Part shown: positions 30,582 through 40,132 of the stretch, in pieces | Layout of the letters: every line of letters starts with the position of its first letter | Numbering within the stretch: position 1 is the stretch's first letter | Assembly (NCBI RefSeq): GCF_039555755.1 | Contig: NZ_CP154631.1 | Coordinates: 3,658,001 to 3,722,000, forward strand | DNA length: 64,000 nt | Source of the DNA: Pseudomonas sediminis | GTDB taxonomy: Bacteria > Pseudomonadota > Gammaproteobacteria > Pseudomonadales > Pseudomonadaceae | Direction: 5' to 3' | The notes under the pieces: model-generated | The model's database searches: none | The model's input: the letters and a program-made list of their open reading frames with translations, nothing else | What the model was told of the DNA's origin: nothing | Made by a program: the position numbers and the translations under genes

Positions 30582-32051
30582 GTGCGGTACCCCTCCATTG
30601 TTCATCATGGCGCCGTAGCGGGTGTGACGGGCTCTTGCCATCAGCTACAGATGGATCACGAGCATGCGTTGCTAATTGACTGTGGCCTATTTCAAGGCGC
30701 GGAAACCTCTCCAGAAGGCCGTGCGAATGCCGGTAACCTCGCCATCGATTTTTCCCTGGATGGTATCAGGGCTCTGGTCGCAACCCATGTCCATATCGAC
30801 CATGTGGGTCGCATTCCCTATCTGTTGGCGGCTGGGTTCAAAGGCCCGATCCTCTGCAGTGAGCCTTCGGCCAAGCTGTTACCTATCGTTCTCGAAGATG
30901 CCTTCAAGCTTGGTTTTAGTCGCGATCAGAAGCAAGTCGAGCGCTACCTCAAACTGATCGAGCAGCGTATCGTCGCCTTGCCTTACAAGCAGTGGTTCAC
31001 CCTGATTGACACGCCGCAGCTCAGCGCTCGCATTCGTTTACAGCGCGCTGGCCACATCCTCGGCTCGGCGTACGTTGAGGTGGATCTGCACTACCCCGAG
31101 ACGGGTGAGAAGAAGCGCATTGTGTTTTCCGGCGACCTTGGCGCTCCCCATGCGCCAATCCTGCCGGCGCCGAAAGCTCCCTACAAAGCCGATATTCTGG
31201 TTATCGAAAGCACTTACGGTGACCGCCTGCACGAAGACCGCCGCAGTCGGCGTAAGCGACTGGAACAGGTGCTCGAGCAGGCCCTGGCCGATCAGGGCAG
31301 CGTGCTGATCCCGGCCTTCAGTATCGGCCGCACCCAGGAACTGCTCTACGAGCTGGAAGATATCCTGCATCGTCGAGTGCGGCGTAACCAGCTCCCTCTC
31401 CCCTCTAGGGAGAGGGTTGGGGTGAGGGGTGGCGTCTCGGCCATCGACTGGCACAACCTGCCGATCATCCTGGATTCTCCGCTCGCCAGTCGTTTCACGC
31501 GCGTCTACCGGGAACTTGAACCCTTTTGGGATGACGAAGCGCTGGCGCGAGTCCGGAATGGACGCAAGCCGTTGGCCTTCGATAACCTGCTGACGGTGGA
31601 TAGCCACCAGGCTCACTTGGCCATGGTCAACCGCCTAGCCCAAACGGCCCAGCCTGCCATCGTCATCGCCGGTAACGGCATGTGCTCCAGTGGCCGGATC
31701 GTCAACTACCTCAAGGCCATGCTCGGCGATGTCCGGCATAATGTGTTGTTCGTCGGCTACCAGGCCGAGGGTACGCCAGGCAGGCAGATCCAGCGCTTCG
31801 GGCCCAAGGGCGGATTCATGGAAATGGACGGGCAGCGCTATGCCATAAGGGCGTAAGTCCATACCATAGGCGGTTATTCGGCGCATGCCGACCAAAATGG
31901 GTTGATCGGATTCGTTACTCGGATGCGCCGTTGGCCGTCAGAGGTGCGGATCGTGCATGGGTAGCGAACGGTCAAGAAGCGTTTCGCCCGGACATTAGTT
32001 CAGGCCCTAGCGAAGAAGAGGCATTTCGTGGCGGTCGTGATAGCGGAGTGA
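30582..32051 (+). pseudogene. MBL-fold RNase-like (beta-CASP/RMMBL) gene with two in-frame stops
   Basis: The open part (30582-31856, GTG start) encodes 424 residues of a metallo-beta-lactamase/beta-CASP RNA hydrolase. It has THVHIDHVGRIPYL metal site, FSGDLG, ESTYGDR, PAFSIGRTQELLY and GNGMCSSGRI. It stops at TAA (31854) just before the conserved C-terminal motif. The same frame goes on with VHTIGGYSAHADQNGL (the family's SAHADQ metal motif), meets TAG at 31962, then continues with a basic C-terminus to TGA at 32051. There is no frameshift. A CCCTCTCCC repeat insertion adds about 13 foreign residues at 31394-31430. Without the SAHADQ His the product should be inactive. Confidence 0.82.
31394..31430. 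repeat. CCCTCTCCC-type repeat inside the MBL-fold reading frame
   Basis: A hairpin CCCTCTCCCCTCTAGGGAGAGGG followed by TTGGGGTGAGGGG interrupts the region between DILHRR and WHNLPIILDSPLA. It keeps the frame and encodes LPLPSRERVGVRG, a peptide with no counterpart in the family. Related to one arm of the element at 14180-14282. Confidence 0.7.
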
Positions 32052-32086
32052 ATGGAGTGCGACTGTGTGTGCAACTCATCTAGCTG

Positions 32087-32120
32087 ACCCTTACACCCTC
32101 CTTTCGGTGTGCGGAAGGGT
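32087..32120 (+). promoter_or_regulatory. Hairpin in the leader of the O-antigen cluster
   Basis: ACCCTT-a-CACC ... GGTG-tgcgg-AAGGGT forms a two-part stem 32 nt before the first cluster gene, without a T-run. Role unknown; it may be an antiterminator/leader structure or the end of the upstream pseudogene transcript. Confidence 0.35.
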
Positions 32121-32151
32121 ATCGTAATTACCCAAGAAGAAGTTTTTAATC

Positions 32152-33537
32152 GTGACCAGCCTGACCTGCTTCAAAGCCTATGACATCCGTGGCCAACTCG
32201 GCGCCGAACTCAACGAAGACATCGCCTACCGCGTCGGCCGCGCCTACGCGCAGTTCCTCGATGCCAAGAAAGTGGTTATCGGCGGCGACATGCGTCTGTC
32301 CAGCGAGCCGCTCAAGCAGGCTCTGGCCAATGGCCTGATGGACGCCGGCTGCGATGTGATCGACCTGGGCATGACCGGCACCGAAGAAGTCTACTTCGCC
32401 GCCTTCCACCTCGATGTCGACGGCGGCATCGAGGTCACCGCCAGCCACAACCCCATCGACTTCAACGGCATGAAGCTAGTGCGCCGCGGCGCCCAGCCGA
32501 TCAGTGGCGACACCGGCCTCAAGGACATCCAAGGCATCGCCGAAGCCAACGCCTTCCCAGCAGTTGCCCAGCGCGGCCAGCTCACCCGCCAGACCTGCCT
32601 CGATGCCTATATTGAGCACCTGCTCGGCTACCTCGATGCCGCACAGCTCAAGCCGCTGAAACTGGTGGTCAACGCCGGCAACGGCGCCGCCGGCCAAGTC
32701 ATCGACGCCCTGGAGCAACGGTTCCAGGCCATGGGCGCCCAGGTCGAATTCATCAAGGTGCACCACCAGCCGGACGGCAGCTTCCCCAACGGCATTCCCA
32801 ACCCGCTGCTGCCGGAAAACCGCGCCGCCACCGCCGATGCGGTCAAGGCGCATAAGGCCGACATGGGCATCGCTTGGGACGGCGACTTCGACCGTTGCTT
32901 CCTGTTTGACGAAAACGGTCGCTTCATCGAGGGCTACTACATCGTCGGCCTGCTCGCCGAAGCCTTCCTGAACAAGCAGCCGGGCGCCAAGATCATCCAC
33001 GACCCGCGCCTGACCTGGAATACCATCGACATCGTGGAGAGGGCAGGAGGCCAGGCCATCCAGAGCAAGACCGGCCACGCCTTCATCAAGGAACGCATGC
33101 GCAAGGAAAACGCCATCTACGGCGGCGAAATGAGCGCCCACCATTACTTCCGCGACTTCGCCTACTGCGACAGCGGCATGATCCCCTGGCTGTTGGTGGC
33201 CGAACTGATCAGCAGTCGAGGCCAATCGCTCGCACAACTGCTCGACGAACGCATGGCCGCCTACCCCTGCAGTGGCGAGATCAACTACCGCGTCAACGAT
33301 GCCAAGGCGGTGATCCAGGCCGTGCTGGATCACTATGCCGAGCAAAAGCCGAAGCTGGACACTACCGACGGCATCAGCCTGGAGTTTGCAGACTGGCGCA
33401 TGAGCCTGCGCTCGTCGAATACCGAGCCGTTGTTACGTTTGAACATTGAATCCCGCGGTGATTCTGCGCTGATCGCCGATCAGGTTGCCGCGGTCGAAGC
33501 AATCATCGATTCCATGGACAAGGCTATCCAGAATTGA
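32152..33537 (+). CDS. Phosphomannomutase/phosphoglucomutase
   Basis: Alpha-D-phosphohexomutase of 461 residues (E. coli CpsG/ManB 456). Phosphoserine loop [14 protein letters not shown] with Ser98, metal loop DGDFDRCF, sugar-specificity loop [12 protein letters not shown] and phosphate site [23 protein letters not shown] is shared by PMM/PGM enzymes. No manC or gmd lies nearby, while rmlA does, so glucose-1-phosphate supply for dTDP-rhamnose is a likely role (inference). GTG start with a weak GAAGAAG upstream. First gene of the cluster, overlapping the next gene. Confidence 0.88.
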   Translation: MTSLTCFKAYDIRGQLGAELNEDIAYRVGRAYAQFLDAKKVVIGGDMRLSSEPLKQALANGLMDAGCDVIDLGMTGTEEVYFAAFHLDVDGGIEVTASHNPIDFNGMKLVRRGAQPISGDTGLKDIQGIAEANAFPAVAQRGQLTRQTCLDAYIEHLLGYLDAAQLKPLKLVVNAGNGAAGQVIDALEQRFQAMGAQVEFIKVHHQPDGSFPNGIPNPLLPENRAATADAVKAHKADMGIAWDGDFDRCFLFDENGRFIEGYYIVGLLAEAFLNKQPGAKIIHDPRLTWNTIDIVERAGGQAIQSKTGHAFIKERMRKENAIYGGEMSAHHYFRDFAYCDSGMIPWLLVAELISSRGQSLAQLLDERMAAYPCSGEINYRVNDAKAVIQAVLDHYAEQKPKLDTTDGISLEFADWRMSLRSSNTEPLLRLNIESRGDSALIADQVAAVEAIIDSMDKAIQN

Positions 33538-34532
33538 GTGATCTGAAGATGAAGCAGCTTCTGGCAACAGAGCCTGTCACCTCAATTTCAAACCCGGCAA
33601 GTGAACTGGCAGCCTGCAGGGTGGCTATTTTTCTCTGCACCTATAACGGCGCGAAGTTCCTTGTCGAACAGTTGGATTCCTTCGTACGGCAGACCCACCA
33701 AAATTGGGTGATTTATGCATCGGATGATGGATCAAGCGACGCGACGCTGAGCATCCTGCAGCGCTACCAGACAATGCTCGGTGCGGAGCGCCTGGTCATT
33801 TTTGAGGGGCCGAGTCAGGGGTTCGCTAAGAACTTCATGTCACTGGTCAAGAACCCCACGATCAGCGCCGATTATTACGCCTTCAGCGATCAGGACGATC
33901 TCTGGTTCGTGGATAGGCTGGAAAGGGGGCTGGCTAATCTGTTGGCGACGCCAGCTACCACGCCTGCGCTGTTCTGCTCCAGAACACGCTTGATCGATGG
34001 TTCAGGACAGGTGATAGGGTTCTCGCCGCTATTCGCTAGACAGCCCGGTTTTAGGAATGCCTTGGTACAAAGCCTGGCCGGGGCCAATACCATGCTGCTG
34101 AACGCCGCGGCCAGGGATCTCCTGGCTAAGACACCAGGCGATGCGCATATCGTTTCCCATGACTGGCTGACTTACCTACTGGTCAGCGGTTGCGGTGGAA
34201 AAGTTATTTATGATCCAGCGCCAACGCTCGACTACCGCCAGCATGGCACCAATCTGATCGGTGCTAACTCAAGCTTCGCGGACTGCCTGGTGCGTATCCG
34301 CAAAATGTTTGCCGGCACGTTTCGCGAGTGGAATCGGCACAATTTATACGCGCTCAACAGTCACCATAAGCAATTGACAGCCGACAGTCGTAAAGCCTTC
34401 GAGTGTTTCGAGCAGGCCCGAGCAAGCAGCCTGTTACGGCGCATGTATTTATTGAGACGAGCCGGCGTATACCGGCAGACCTTTTTAGGCAACATCGGTC
34501 TCGTGGTGGCCGCCAGTATCGGGAGAATTTGA
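33534..34532 (+). CDS. Glycosyltransferase family 2, rhamnosyltransferase-like
   Basis: A 332-residue GT2 (GT-A fold) enzyme: [34 protein letters not shown], and [16 protein letters not shown] carrying the metal-binding DXD-like motif. The SDQDDLW and SHDWLTYLL patterns are typical of RgpB/RfbG-like rhamnosyltransferases. A TTG at 33534 overlaps the preceding stop (TTGA); the ATG at 33549 is the alternative start. Lower GC than its neighbours suggests acquisition. Followed after 5 nt by rmlB. The exact linkage it makes cannot be read from sequence. Confidence 0.83.
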   Translation: MSDLKMKQLLATEPVTSISNPASELAACRVAIFLCTYNGAKFLVEQLDSFVRQTHQNWVIYASDDGSSDATLSILQRYQTMLGAERLVIFEGPSQGFAKNFMSLVKNPTISADYYAFSDQDDLWFVDRLERGLANLLATPATTPALFCSRTRLIDGSGQVIGFSPLFARQPGFRNALVQSLAGANTMLLNAAARDLLAKTPGDAHIVSHDWLTYLLVSGCGGKVIYDPAPTLDYRQHGTNLIGANSSFADCLVRIRKMFAGTFREWNRHNLYALNSHHKQLTADSRKAFECFEQARASSLLRRMYLLRRAGVYRQTFLGNIGLVVAASIGRI

Positions 34533-34537
34533 AGAAT

Positions 34538-35596
34538 ATGACTATTTTGGTAACGGGTAGTGCGGGTTTTATCGGGGCGAATTTCGTCCTCGACTGGTTG
34601 GCTCAAGATGACGAGCCGGTCGTCAGTCTCGACAAGTTGACCTATGCCGGCAATCTGCAAAATCTCGCCCGCCTGGAGGCAGACGCGCGTCATACCTTCG
34701 TGCAGGGAGATATCGGTGACCAGGCGCTAGTTGCAGAGCTGTTGGCGAAATACCAGCCCCGCGCGGTGATCAACTTTGCTGCAGAGTCTCACGTCGATCG
34801 CTCTATTCATGGCCCGGAAGATTTCATCCAGACCAATATTGTTGGTACTTTCCGCCTGTTGGAAGCGCTGCGTGCCTACTACAAGGGCTTGAGCAGCGAG
34901 GCTGCCGGAGCGTTCCGCTTCCTGCATGTATCCACCGATGAAGTGTATGGCTCCCTGAGCCCGACTGACCCTGCCTTCAAGGAAACCAACCAGTACGAGC
35001 CGAATAGCCCCTATTCGGCTTCGAAGGCGGCTTCTGACCATCTGGTGCGCGCCTACCATCACACTTACGGCTTGCCGGTGCTCACCACCAACTGTTCGAA
35101 TAACTACGGCCCTTACCACTTCCCCGAGAAGCTGATCCCGCTGGTGATCCACAACGCCCTGGCGGGTAAAGACCTGCCTATCTATGGCGATGGCCAGCAG
35201 ATCCGTGACTGGCTGTACGTGAAGGATCACTGCAGCGCTATCCGCCGCGTGCTGGAGGGCGGTAAGTTGGGCGAGACCTACAACGTCGGTGGTTGGAACG
35301 AAAAGACCAACCTCGAGGTCGTCCACACCCTCTGCGATATCCTCGATCAGGAACAGCCGCGCGCCGACGGGCACAGCTACCGTGAGCAACTCACCTTCGT
35401 CAAAGACCGTCCTGGCCATGATCGGCGTTACGCCATCGATGCCAGCAAGCTTGAGCGCGAACTGGGCTGGAGACCGGCGGAAACCTTTGAAACCGGTATT
35501 CGCAAAACCGTGCGCTGGTACTTGGACAACCAGGAGTGGGTCAACAACATTACCAGCGGCAATTATCGTGATTGGGTGAGCAAGCAATACCAATGA
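34538..35596 (+). CDS. rmlB: dTDP-glucose 4,6-dehydratase
   Basis: Second step of dTDP-L-rhamnose synthesis. 352-residue extended SDR with [22 protein letters not shown], catalytic [12 protein letters not shown] and [19 protein letters not shown] 34538 follows GGGAG...GAAG and begins [11 protein letters not shown], as expected. In P. aeruginosa PAO1 rmlBDAC lies at a separate locus; here it is inside the O-antigen cluster. Confidence 0.96.
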   Translation: MTILVTGSAGFIGANFVLDWLAQDDEPVVSLDKLTYAGNLQNLARLEADARHTFVQGDIGDQALVAELLAKYQPRAVINFAAESHVDRSIHGPEDFIQTNIVGTFRLLEALRAYYKGLSSEAAGAFRFLHVSTDEVYGSLSPTDPAFKETNQYEPNSPYSASKAASDHLVRAYHHTYGLPVLTTNCSNNYGPYHFPEKLIPLVIHNALAGKDLPIYGDGQQIRDWLYVKDHCSAIRRVLEGGKLGETYNVGGWNEKTNLEVVHTLCDILDQEQPRADGHSYREQLTFVKDRPGHDRRYAIDASKLERELGWRPAETFETGIRKTVRWYLDNQEWVNNITSGNYRDWVSKQYQ

Positions 35597-36486
35597 GAAT
35601 CCTACTGCTAGGGGCCAACGGACAGGTTGGCTGGGAACTGCAAAGGTCGCTTGCGCCGCTGGGCCAACTGGTGATTTGCGATCGCTATTCGGCCGACCTG
35701 GAAAACCCCCAGGCCTTGAGCGAGTTGGTTGAACGCGAGCAGCCAGCCGTCATCGTCAATGCCGCCGCCTATACCGCGGTGGACAAGGCCGAGTCGGATG
35801 TCGAGCGCGCGCGCAAGGTCAATGCCGAATCTGTAGCCGCACTTGCGGCTGCCGCACGCAAGCTGGGTGCCTGGCTGGTGCATTACTCCACCGACTATGT
35901 GTTCGCGGGCGATAAGCCCACTGCCTATGTCGAGGATGACCAGGCGGCTCCACTAAACGTCTATGGGCAAACCAAGCTGGAAGGTGAGCAGGCCATCCGG
36001 GCCAGTGGTTGCCGGCACCTGATTCTGCGGACCAGTTGGGTGTACGCCGCGCGCGGTGGCAACTTCGCCAAGACCATGCTTCGCCTGGCCGCGGATAGGG
36101 CGGAGCTGCGTGTAGTAGCTGATCAGGTCGGTGCGCCTACCAGTGCAGCACTGATCGCCGACGTAACGGCGTTGGTGCTGCAGCGAATAGCCACCGATGC
36201 GGCGCTGGGCAAAACCGCCAGCGGCACCTATCACCTGGTCGCCAGCGGGGCAACCAGCTGGCATGGCTATGCGCAGTTCGTCATTGGTGAGGCTGCTCGT
36301 CTGGGGATAGCTCTGCGCGCAACAGCGGAAAGCATCCACCCCATTACTGCTGCAGAGTACCCCGTACCTGCCCAGCGCCCGGCCAATTCCAGGCTGGATA
36401 ATCACAAGCTGCAACAGACGTTTGGTCTGGAGCTTCCTACTTGGGAGTTCCACGTCAAACGCATGCTAATTGAACTGAACAATTAA
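35593..36486 (+). CDS. rmlD: dTDP-4-dehydrorhamnose reductase
   Basis: Last step of dTDP-L-rhamnose synthesis. 297 residues: [17 protein letters not shown] nucleotide loop, [29 protein letters not shown] and [10 protein letters not shown] with the catalytic Tyr/Lys. Starts in an ATGA overlap with rmlB and ends 8 nt before rmlA. Confidence 0.95.
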   Translation: MRILLLGANGQVGWELQRSLAPLGQLVICDRYSADLENPQALSELVEREQPAVIVNAAAYTAVDKAESDVERARKVNAESVAALAAAARKLGAWLVHYSTDYVFAGDKPTAYVEDDQAAPLNVYGQTKLEGEQAIRASGCRHLILRTSWVYAARGGNFAKTMLRLAADRAELRVVADQVGAPTSAALIADVTALVLQRIATDAALGKTASGTYHLVASGATSWHGYAQFVIGEAARLGIALRATAESIHPITAAEYPVPAQRPANSRLDNHKLQQTFGLELPTWEFHVKRMLIELNN

Positions 36487-36494
36487 GGATCGAT

Positions 36495-37379
36495 ATGAAG
36501 CGCAAAGGCATCATCCTCGCAGGAGGCTCCGGCACCCGTCTGCATCCAGCCACCCTGGCTATTTCCAAGCAACTGCTGCCGGTGTTTGACAAGCCGATGA
36601 TCTACTACCCGCTCAGCACTCTGATGCTGGCCGGTATCCGCGACATTCTGATCATTTCGACGCCGCAAGACACGCCGCGTTTCGAGCAACTGCTGGGCGA
36701 TGGCAGCCAGTGGGGGCTTAACCTTTCCTATGCCGTGCAGGCCTCCCCGGATGGGCTGGCGCAGGCCTTCCTGATTGGCGAAGAATTTATCGGCAACGAT
36801 TTATCCGCCCTGGTGCTGGGCGACAACATCTACCATGGCCATCATTTCCAAGAGCTGCTGCTGAGTGCGATGGCGCGCGAGCAAGGCGCCAGCGTGTTTG
36901 CTTACCACGTGCATGATCCGGAGCGTTATGGCGTGGTCGAGTTCGATGGGCAAGGCAAGGCCATCAGCTTGGAAGAAAAGCCCGCCGCACCCAAATCCAA
37001 CTATTCGGTAACCGGCCTGTACTTCTACGACAACCAGGTTGTCGAAATTGCCAAGAGCATCAAGCCCTCGCCCCGCGGAGAGCTGGAAATTACCGACCTC
37101 AATCGCGTCTATCTGGAGCAAGGCAACCTGTCGGTGGAGATCATGGGCCGCGGCTATGCCTGGCTGGATACCGGCACCCACGAATCGCTGCTGGAAGCCA
37201 GCCACTTCATCGCCACGCTGGAGAACCGCCAGGGTCTGAAAGTTGCCTGTCCTGAGGAGATTGCCTTCCGTCAGAAGTGGATCACCCCCGAGCAGCTCGA
37301 CAAGCTGGCCGCACCTCTGGCCAAAAATGGTTACGGCAAATACCTCAAGCGCATTCTTGTAGAGACAGTTTACTCATGA
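36495..37379 (+). CDS. rmlA: Glucose-1-phosphate thymidylyltransferase
   Basis: First step of dTDP-L-rhamnose synthesis, usually feedback-inhibited by dTDP-rhamnose. 294 residues: [76 protein letters not shown] precedes the ATG. Overlaps rmlC by ATGA. Confidence 0.96.
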   Translation: MKRKGIILAGGSGTRLHPATLAISKQLLPVFDKPMIYYPLSTLMLAGIRDILIISTPQDTPRFEQLLGDGSQWGLNLSYAVQASPDGLAQAFLIGEEFIGNDLSALVLGDNIYHGHHFQELLLSAMAREQGASVFAYHVHDPERYGVVEFDGQGKAISLEEKPAAPKSNYSVTGLYFYDNQVVEIAKSIKPSPRGELEITDLNRVYLEQGNLSVEIMGRGYAWLDTGTHESLLEASHFIATLENRQGLKVACPEEIAFRQKWITPEQLDKLAAPLAKNGYGKYLKRILVETVYS

Positions 37380-37933
37380 AAGCAACACCTCTAGCCATTC
37401 CGGATGTGATCCTGTTTGAACCCAAGGTATTTGGCGACGAGCGAGGATTCTTTTTCGAAAGCTTCAATCAGCGCCAATTCGAAGAGGCCGTGGGCCGCCC
37501 GGTGCAGTTTGTGCAGGACAACCACTCGCGTTCATCGAAAGGTGTCTTGCGCGGCCTGCACTACCAGATCAGGCATCCCCAGGGGAAGCTTGTTCGCGTG
37601 GTGAGCGGAGAGGTGCTTGACATCGCCGTGGACATGCGCCGCTCCTCGCCGACCTACGGCAAGTGGGTTGGAGCCCTGCTCAGTGCCGAGAACAAGCAGC
37701 AGCTGTGGGTGCCGGAAGGCTTCGCCCACGGCTTCGTGGTGCTGTCGGACTCGGCGGACTTCCTCTACAAGGCCACCGACTACTACGCGCCGCAACACGA
37801 GCGCTGCCTTCTCTGGAGCGATGCAGAAATCAACGTGGACTGGATGCTCGAGCGACTCGTCGGCGCCAGCCCGCAGTTGTCTGCCAAGGACCAGCTCGGT
37901 CTGCCTTTCAGCGAAGTAGAGGCCTTCTCCTGA
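37376..37933 (+). CDS. rmlC: dTDP-4-dehydrorhamnose 3,5-epimerase
   Basis: Third step of dTDP-L-rhamnose synthesis, a cupin. 185 residues: [38 protein letters not shown] (catalytic His) and [14 protein letters not shown]. Starts in ATGA overlap with rmlA and ends in TGATG overlap with wzm, tying sugar synthesis to the exporter. Confidence 0.95.
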   Translation: MKATPLAIPDVILFEPKVFGDERGFFFESFNQRQFEEAVGRPVQFVQDNHSRSSKGVLRGLHYQIRHPQGKLVRVVSGEVLDIAVDMRRSSPTYGKWVGALLSAENKQQLWVPEGFAHGFVVLSDSADFLYKATDYYAPQHERCLLWSDAEINVDWMLERLVGASPQLSAKDQLGLPFSEVEAFS

Positions 37934-38751
37934 TGCGGCACTTTTCCATCTCACCACTTGAACTTCTGTCCAGCGCCTGGCGGCATAGGGCACTGATTGG
38001 AACCATGACTCGAAGGGACGTCGCCGGGCGTTATCGCGGCTCTTCCCTGGGCATGCTCTGGTCGCTGTTCAATCCAATCCTGATGCTGGTGATCTACACC
38101 TTCGTCTTCAGTGTGGTCTTCAAGGCACGATGGAGCACCGAGGGAGAGTCAAAGGAGGTTTTCGCCCTCATGCTGTTCGCCGGGCTGGTCTTTTTCAACC
38201 TGTTCGCCGAATGTATTAGTCGTGCCCCGAACCTGATCCTGGGCAACGTCAACTACGTCAAGAAAGTGGTCTTCCCGCTGGAAATCCTGCCGTGGGTGAC
38301 GCTAGGTGCGGCATTGTTCCATTTTCTCATCAGCTTCTTAGTCTGGCTGGCGGCCTGCCTTCTGCTGACCGGCAAGCTGCAGCTTACGACATTGCTGTTG
38401 CCGGCGGTGATGCTCCCGCTGCTGCTGATTACGCTGGGCCTGACTTGGCTGCTGGCGTCGCTGGGTGTGTTCCTTCGCGACGTCGCCCAGGTGGTAGGGG
38501 TGATCATTTCCGTCCTGATGTTCATGTCGCCGATCTTCTACCCGATCACCGCGCTACCCGAGGCTTACCGCAGCATCCTCCAGGTTAACCCCCTGACACC
38601 CACCGTCGAAGAGGCGAGAAGGATCATGTTCCTCGGCGAGCTGCCCGACTGGCACCAGCTCGGCATCCTCTGCCTGCTGTCTCTGATCATCTGCTGGCTA
38701 GGCTTCGCCTGGTTCCAGAAAACGCGCAAGGGCTTTGCCGATGTCCTCTGA
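37933..38751 (+). CDS. wzm: O-antigen ABC transporter permease
   Basis: Membrane subunit of a polysaccharide ABC-2 exporter, 272 residues with six predicted helices. Typical start region LIGTMTRRDVAGRYRGSSLGMLWSLFNPI and C-terminal MSPIFYPITALPEAYR...NPLTPTVEEARR are family landmarks. It exports a lipid-linked polysaccharide completed in the cytoplasm, so polymer assembly here should be Wzy-independent. The stop lies 11 nt inside wzt. Confidence 0.93.
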   Translation: MRHFSISPLELLSSAWRHRALIGTMTRRDVAGRYRGSSLGMLWSLFNPILMLVIYTFVFSVVFKARWSTEGESKEVFALMLFAGLVFFNLFAECISRAPNLILGNVNYVKKVVFPLEILPWVTLGAALFHFLISFLVWLAACLLLTGKLQLTTLLLPAVMLPLLLITLGLTWLLASLGVFLRDVAQVVGVIISVLMFMSPIFYPITALPEAYRSILQVNPLTPTVEEARRIMFLGELPDWHQLGILCLLSLIICWLGFAWFQKTRKGFADVL

Positions 38752-40132
38752 ACTCGAACGCCCCATCGACTCCGGGCGGAGCTACTCGGACATTGCTATC
38801 AAGGTTAGCAACCTCTCTAAGTGTTACCACATTTACGAGAAACCGAGGGACCGACTGAAGCAGTTCATCCTGGCCGCCTTCAGGCGCGCGATTAGGCTGA
38901 AGGACAAACAGTACTTCCGCGAATTCTGGGCGTTGCGAGACGTGTCGTTCGAAATCCGAAAGGGCGAAGCGGTCGGCATCATCGGCCGTAACGGTAGCGG
39001 CAAATCGACCCTTCTGCAGATGATCTGCGGCACCCTGAATCCCAGCGGCGGCAGTATCCAGACCCATGGCCGCATCGCGGCGCTGCTGGAGCTGGGGGCG
39101 GGCTTCAATCCGGAGTTCACAGGGCGCGAGAACGTCTACATGAACGCCTCCGTCCTAGGTCTTCGGAAAGAAGAGATCGATATCCGCTACAACGACATCG
39201 TGGCGTTCGCCGATATCGGCGACTTCATCGAGCAGCCGGTCAAAACCTACTCCAGCGGCATGGTCGTGCGCCTCGCCTTCGCAGTGCAGGCGCAGATTGA
39301 CCCAGACATCCTGATCGTCGACGAGGCCTTGGCTGTCGGTGACGCTAAGTTCCAGGCCAAGTGCTTCGAGCGACTGCGGCAACTAAAGGAGAATGGCACC
39401 AGCATCCTGCTGGTCACCCACTCCACCGAGCAGATCGTGACCCACTGTACCCATGCAGTACTACTGAACAATGGTCAAGTGATCGAGCAAGGCAACCCGC
39501 GCCGCATCTCAAATCTCTACCTGGATCTGCTGTTCGGCAAGCAGAAGCGCAGCGAACCCGCTGCCACCGAAATGTCGGATGAGCCCATTGAGTGCGAAGA
39601 GAGCGTCGACTGCATAAGCGCTGACTACTGCTCGCTGAACCTAAGCGAGGACACCTTCGGCCAGAGGCCTGGCTACAATCCCCACGAGTACCGCTGGGGC
39701 GATGGCGCCGTGCGCATTCTCGACTACTACATTTCCGCCGACGGTGAGGCCTATCCGACTAGTTACAAGGTGGGCCAAGAGATCGTGCTGGTCATCTCTG
39801 TCGGCTTCCTCCACGAAGTCTTCCGTCCCATCTTGGGGATCACCATCAAGACCAAGGAGGGCGTCACGGTCTTCGGCGCCAACTCTGAGACACTGGACTT
39901 CGAAACCTTCAAATCATCCGGTCGCGCCGGTACCGCCGTGCGGGTTGGCGCGAAATTCAATTGTCGCCTTGGGTCCGGGGACTATTTCATCTCCATCGGC
40001 GTCGCCTCGCGCCAAGGAGAAGATATACTCCCCCATGATCGTCGATACGACTCCATTCATATCCAGGTACGCCCCGATGAAAGCTTCTTCGGGCTGGTTA
40101 ACCTTGATCTCAAGCTATCCGCAAGCGAATGA
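38741..40132 (+). CDS. wzt: O-antigen ABC transporter ATPase with carbohydrate-binding C-terminal domain
   Basis: 463 residues. ABC domain (about 18-265): Walker A GRNGSGKS near residue 81, signature YSSGM, Walker B ILIVDEALAVGD. A linker is followed by a beta-rich C-terminal domain (about 315-463) starting YRWGDGAVRILDYYI, of the Wzt_C type that in E. coli O8/O9a binds the capped, non-reducing end of the finished glycan before export. Its presence predicts that export here needs a terminal modification, supplied by the methyltransferase domain of the next gene, with which it overlaps (ATGA). ATG 38741 is chosen with AAGGG 8 nt upstream. Confidence 0.92.
   Translation: MSSELERPIDSGRSYSDIAIKVSNLSKCYHIYEKPRDRLKQFILAAFRRAIRLKDKQYFREFWALRDVSFEIRKGEAVGIIGRNGSGKSTLLQMICGTLNPSGGSIQTHGRIAALLELGAGFNPEFTGRENVYMNASVLGLRKEEIDIRYNDIVAFADIGDFIEQPVKTYSSGMVVRLAFAVQAQIDPDILIVDEALAVGDAKFQAKCFERLRQLKENGTSILLVTHSTEQIVTHCTHAVLLNNGQVIEQGNPRRISNLYLDLLFGKQKRSEPAATEMSDEPIECEESVDCISADYCSLNLSEDTFGQRPGYNPHEYRWGDGAVRILDYYISADGEAYPTSYKVGQEIVLVISVGFLHEVFRPILGITIKTKEGVTVFGANSETLDFETFKSSGRAGTAVRVGAKFNCRLGSGDYFISIGVASRQGEDILPHDRRYDSIHIQVRPDESFFGLVNLDLKLSASE

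Noticed and set aside
31854..32051. Frameshift in the MBL-fold gene
   Set aside because: At first the C-terminus seemed shifted, but the homologous peptides before and after both stops are in the same frame.
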